From NCBI RefSeq assembly GCF_020037015.1, contig NZ_JAIQDE010000018.1, positions 62,001 through 126,000 of the forward strand: DNA of 64,000 bases, written 5' to 3'. A program made the position numbers and the translations under genes. This document shows, piece after piece, positions 61,862 through 64,000 of this stretch (position 1 is the first letter of the stretch; the number at the start of each line of letters is the position of its first letter). A model generated the notes under the pieces. The model saw only the letters and a list, made by a program, of their open reading frames with translations. It did not search any database and had not been told where the DNA came from. Source of the DNA: Corallococcus sp. AS-1-6. GTDB lineage: Bacteria; Myxococcota; Myxococcia; Myxococcales; Myxococcaceae.

Positions 61862-62701
61862 ATGGTGCGAAGCCGAAGCCTCCTTTTCGCCGCAGTCCTC
61901 GTCGCCTTCACCGCCGGGTGCGCGTCCCAGCGCCTGTCCGGCGCGGACCTGGACCGGGTCCAGCGGCCCGCCTTCATCTCCCGCATCGAGGACGGCGCGG
62001 GCCCCAAGAGCAAGGTGTTCCAGGAGGACAGCGCGTACTCCGACAAGCTCAAGAAGCTGGAGCCCAAGGAGGCGGACCGCCGGCTCACCGTGAAGCTGCA
62101 GCAGGCGGTGACGCGCTTCGAGCTCTCCGAGCGCCTGCGCGTCACCACCCTGTCCCGCCTGCCGGAGGAGGCCCCCTGGACGGACGCGGTGGACCCCGCC
62201 CGGGTGGCCTCCGCGCTGGAGAGCTTCCTGGTGGAGGAGGTGCCCGCCAACGCGCCGGACTACGACTTGATGGCCCCGCTGGGCGCGGACACCATCGTGG
62301 AGTTCGTCATCCAGGACTACGGCATGCGCAGCGATGACGGGCACGCCGGGGCCTACCTCAAGGGGTACGGGCGCATGTTCCGGCTGGACGGGCGCTCGGA
62401 GCTGTGGCGCCGGCCGTTCGACCTGGACGCGGTGGAGCAGGGCGCGCCGCACCTGGATCCGTTCAAGGTCGGCAAGGAGCCGGAGCTGTTCCGCCTGGCC
62501 ATGACGGACCTGCTGGACAAGGTGGCGGACATGTTCGTGAAGGACCTGACGCCCAAGAACCGCAAGGGCGCGGCCCCCTCGGGCAGCACCGCGCCGGACA
62601 CCGTGCCCTCCGCCGTCACCCCGGCGCCCGAGCGCGCCCCGGCGCCCACGCCGCCCGAGCAGCAGCTCCCCCCGGGCGAGCTGCCGGATCCGGACGCCTA
62701 G
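61862..62701 (+). CDS. Lipoprotein, unknown function
   Basis: The protein has 279 residues. The lipobox is TAGC (Cys20). A globular region of about 200 residues includes ELSERLRVTTLSRLPEEAPW, DTIVEFVIQDYGMRS and ELWRRPFDLDAVEQGAP. A Pro/Ala-rich C-terminal tail (APAPTPPEQQLPPGELP) follows. I recognise no family. It is divergent from the MshEN gene by 91 bp and convergent with the permease, whose stop shares the CTAG at 62698-62701. Confidence 0.72.
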   Translation: MVRSRSLLFAAVLVAFTAGCASQRLSGADLDRVQRPAFISRIEDGAGPKSKVFQEDSAYSDKLKKLEPKEADRRLTVKLQQAVTRFELSERLRVTTLSRLPEEAPWTDAVDPARVASALESFLVEEVPANAPDYDLMAPLGADTIVEFVIQDYGMRSDDGHAGAYLKGYGRMFRLDGRSELWRRPFDLDAVEQGAPHLDPFKVGKEPELFRLAMTDLLDKVADMFVKDLTPKNRKGAAPSGSTAPDTVPSAVTPAPERAPAPTPPEQQLPPGELPDPDA

Positions 62702-63945
62702 AAGAGGGCGTGCTCGGCCAGCAGCACGCCCAGCCCCACGGCGAAGCTGATCAGCGTCACGGGCACCCCCACGCGCAGGTAGTCCACGAAGCCCATGCGG
62801 ACCTTGCCGCGCGCGGCCTCGAAGACGATGAGGTTGGCCACGCTGCCCACCAGCGTGAGGTTGCCCGCGAGCGTGGAGCCCAGCGCGAGCACGTGCCACG
62901 CCAGCTCCGGCTCCTGCATGGCCGGCACCCACGCCCGCGCGAGCATCACGAAGGGCACGTTGCTGAAGAGGTTGGACGCCACCAGCGTGAGGACGGCGAA
63001 GCCCAGCGTCTCGCGCCAGGGCGGCCCGGCCATCAGCGGGGAGAACACGTGGCGGATCTCCTCCGCCCAGCCCGCCTTGTTCACCCCGTGCACGACGACG
63101 AAGAGGCTGGCGAAGAAGAGCAGCAGCACCCAGTCCACCCGCTCCAGGGCCTCGCGCGGCTCGTGCCCGGACAGGGACATCACCAGCACGCCGCCCGCGA
63201 GCGCGCTCCAGCTCATGGGCAGGCCGGCGAAGAACGCCACCACCACGCCCAGCAGGCCGCCCAGCCCCAGCGCGAGCAGCCGGCGGTCCACCTCCAGCGG
63301 GGGCGGGTGCGTGTCGAAGCGCGCGGACGGCAGCGCCTTGCGGAACATGTAGAGCAGCGCCACGGCGACGACGGCGGTGGAGAGCACCGCGGGCAGGGCC
63401 ATGTACGCGGCGAACCGCGCGTAGCCCAGGCCGGACGCGCCCTGGATGAGCATGTTCTGCGGGTTGCCGGTGAAGGTGGCCACGGAGCCGCTGTTGCTGC
63501 CCATGCACACCGCCAGCAGGTACGGCGCGGGCGGCAGGCGCGCGTCCGCCACCACCACCAGCACCAGCGGCGTGAGGAACAGACACACGGTGTCGTTGAC
63601 GAGGAACGCGGACAGGAACGCGCTCACGAACGTCACGGCCACCAGGAGCAGCCGCGGCGTGTGCGCGACCTTGAGGGCCTTGGCCCCGGCGGCGCGGAAG
63701 AAGTTCGCCTGCGCCAGGTACACGGCCAGCAGCATCATCCCCAGCAGGAGGACGAGCGTGTCCATGTCGATGGCCTGCTGATCGCGGTCCGCGCTGTGGC
63801 CGAACACCTCGGCGGGCGTGACGACCCCGGCCACGACCATCAGCGTGGCGCCCAGCAGGGCACCTCCGGGGCGGTCCAGCTTGATGAAGGGCAGCCTCGC
63901 CCCGGCGATGAAGATGTACGTGAACAGGAAGATCGCGAGCGCCAC
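62698..63945 (-). CDS. ArsB/SLC13-like anion permease
   Basis: The protein has 415 residues from GTG 63945, 9 nt after TAGTGT (63955-63960, minus strand). It has about 10-12 membrane helices. The family repeats are visible: FLSAFLVNDTVCLFLTPLVLVV, VCMGSNSGSVATFTGNPQNML, and in the second half LVASNLFSNVPFVMLARAW, LGSTLAGNLTLVGSVANLIV (the ST-N-A motif). It probably exports arsenite-type or organic anions or takes up di-carboxylates; the substrate is not set by sequence alone. There is no arsR nearby. The stop is shared with the facing lipoprotein gene. Confidence 0.87.
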   Translation of the reverse strand: MALAIFLFTYIFIAGARLPFIKLDRPGGALLGATLMVVAGVVTPAEVFGHSADRDQQAIDMDTLVLLLGMMLLAVYLAQANFFRAAGAKALKVAHTPRLLLVAVTFVSAFLSAFLVNDTVCLFLTPLVLVVVADARLPPAPYLLAVCMGSNSGSVATFTGNPQNMLIQGASGLGYARFAAYMALPAVLSTAVVAVALLYMFRKALPSARFDTHPPPLEVDRRLLALGLGGLLGVVVAFFAGLPMSWSALAGGVLVMSLSGHEPREALERVDWVLLLFFASLFVVVHGVNKAGWAEEIRHVFSPLMAGPPWRETLGFAVLTLVASNLFSNVPFVMLARAWVPAMQEPELAWHVLALGSTLAGNLTLVGSVANLIVFEAARGKVRMGFVDYLRVGVPVTLISFAVGLGVLLAEHALF

Positions 63946-63954
63946 GGGCGCGGG

Positions 63955-63984
63955 ACACTAGGGTCCGCGCCTCGGGCCCGTCGA
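63955..63984 (-). promoter_or_regulatory. Candidate promoter for the ArsB/SLC13-like permease
   Basis: On the minus strand TCGACG (63984-63979), 18-bp spacer and TAGTGT (63960-63955) precede GTG 63945 by 9 nt, with no ribosome site. Predicted transcript is leaderless or nearly so. Confidence 0.38.
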
Positions 63985-64000
63985 GGTCCCCCGAAGCCGC

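Overview
The window is about 70% GC with strong third-position GC bias. It encodes many lipoproteins, outer-membrane-exchange style toxin/immunity pairs, a KGG-repeat protein, a DUF4388 protein and a compact type VI secretion (T6SS) cluster. Together these point to a myxobacterium of the Myxococcaceae/Archangiaceae, most like Corallococcus or Myxococcus. The genus is inferred from gene content and was not tested by any search. No rRNA, tRNA, CRISPR array or insertion sequence was seen.

Layout. 1-3758: tail of an upstream gene, then a large lipoprotein toxin candidate and its overlapping immunity-like gene, with a local drop in GC. 3819-18427: general genes: a DUF3592-like membrane protein, a TPR/N-acetylmuramoyl-L-alanine amidase, a SWIM/SNF2 ATPase, ThiD, a lipase-like protein, a DedA/VTT protein, a KGG protein, a PII-like protein with two cation:proton antiporters, a Sua5/YrdC protein and a membrane protein. 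18489-24557: a Xer recombinase, a c-type-heme lipoprotein paired with an unusual flavoprotein, a GST and a photoactive-yellow-protein homologue. 24639-26248: a SitA-like lipoprotein toxin with a DUF2019 partner. 26252-37819: a DUF4388 protein, trpS, scpA-scpB, a pseudouridine synthase with a giant RFGKP-repeat tail, a HEAT-repeat lipoprotein and a TPR/double cyclic-nucleotide-binding protein.

37929-61770: a T6SS island. The forward operon encodes an unknown protein, a degenerate adenylate-forming-enzyme-like protein, a DUF4280 PAAR-like tip, a TssA/IglI-like protein and a TssG-like protein. After a promoter come TssB, TssC, a tube protein, TssK, TssE, VgrG, a separate beta-helix needle, TssF, TssL, a small protein, TssM and TssJ. 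No ClpV/TssH is present. Facing this operon tail to tail is a reverse operon: an MshEN (c-di-GMP-binding-type) protein, a second VgrG with a helical tail and a 707-residue all-helical protein. This is the best candidate here for an undescribed system, a second-messenger-linked VgrG/cargo module. 61862-63945: a lipoprotein and an ArsB/SLC13-like permease.

Two window-wide patterns stand out. Many genes start 6-11 nt after a TANNNT hexamer and lack a Shine-Dalgarno sequence, which suggests leaderless transcription. Antagonism functions (two lipoprotein toxin pairs and the T6SS) are concentrated in one 64 kb stretch. Starts were chosen from ribosome sites, overlaps and these hexamers, and they often differ from the longest possible frame.
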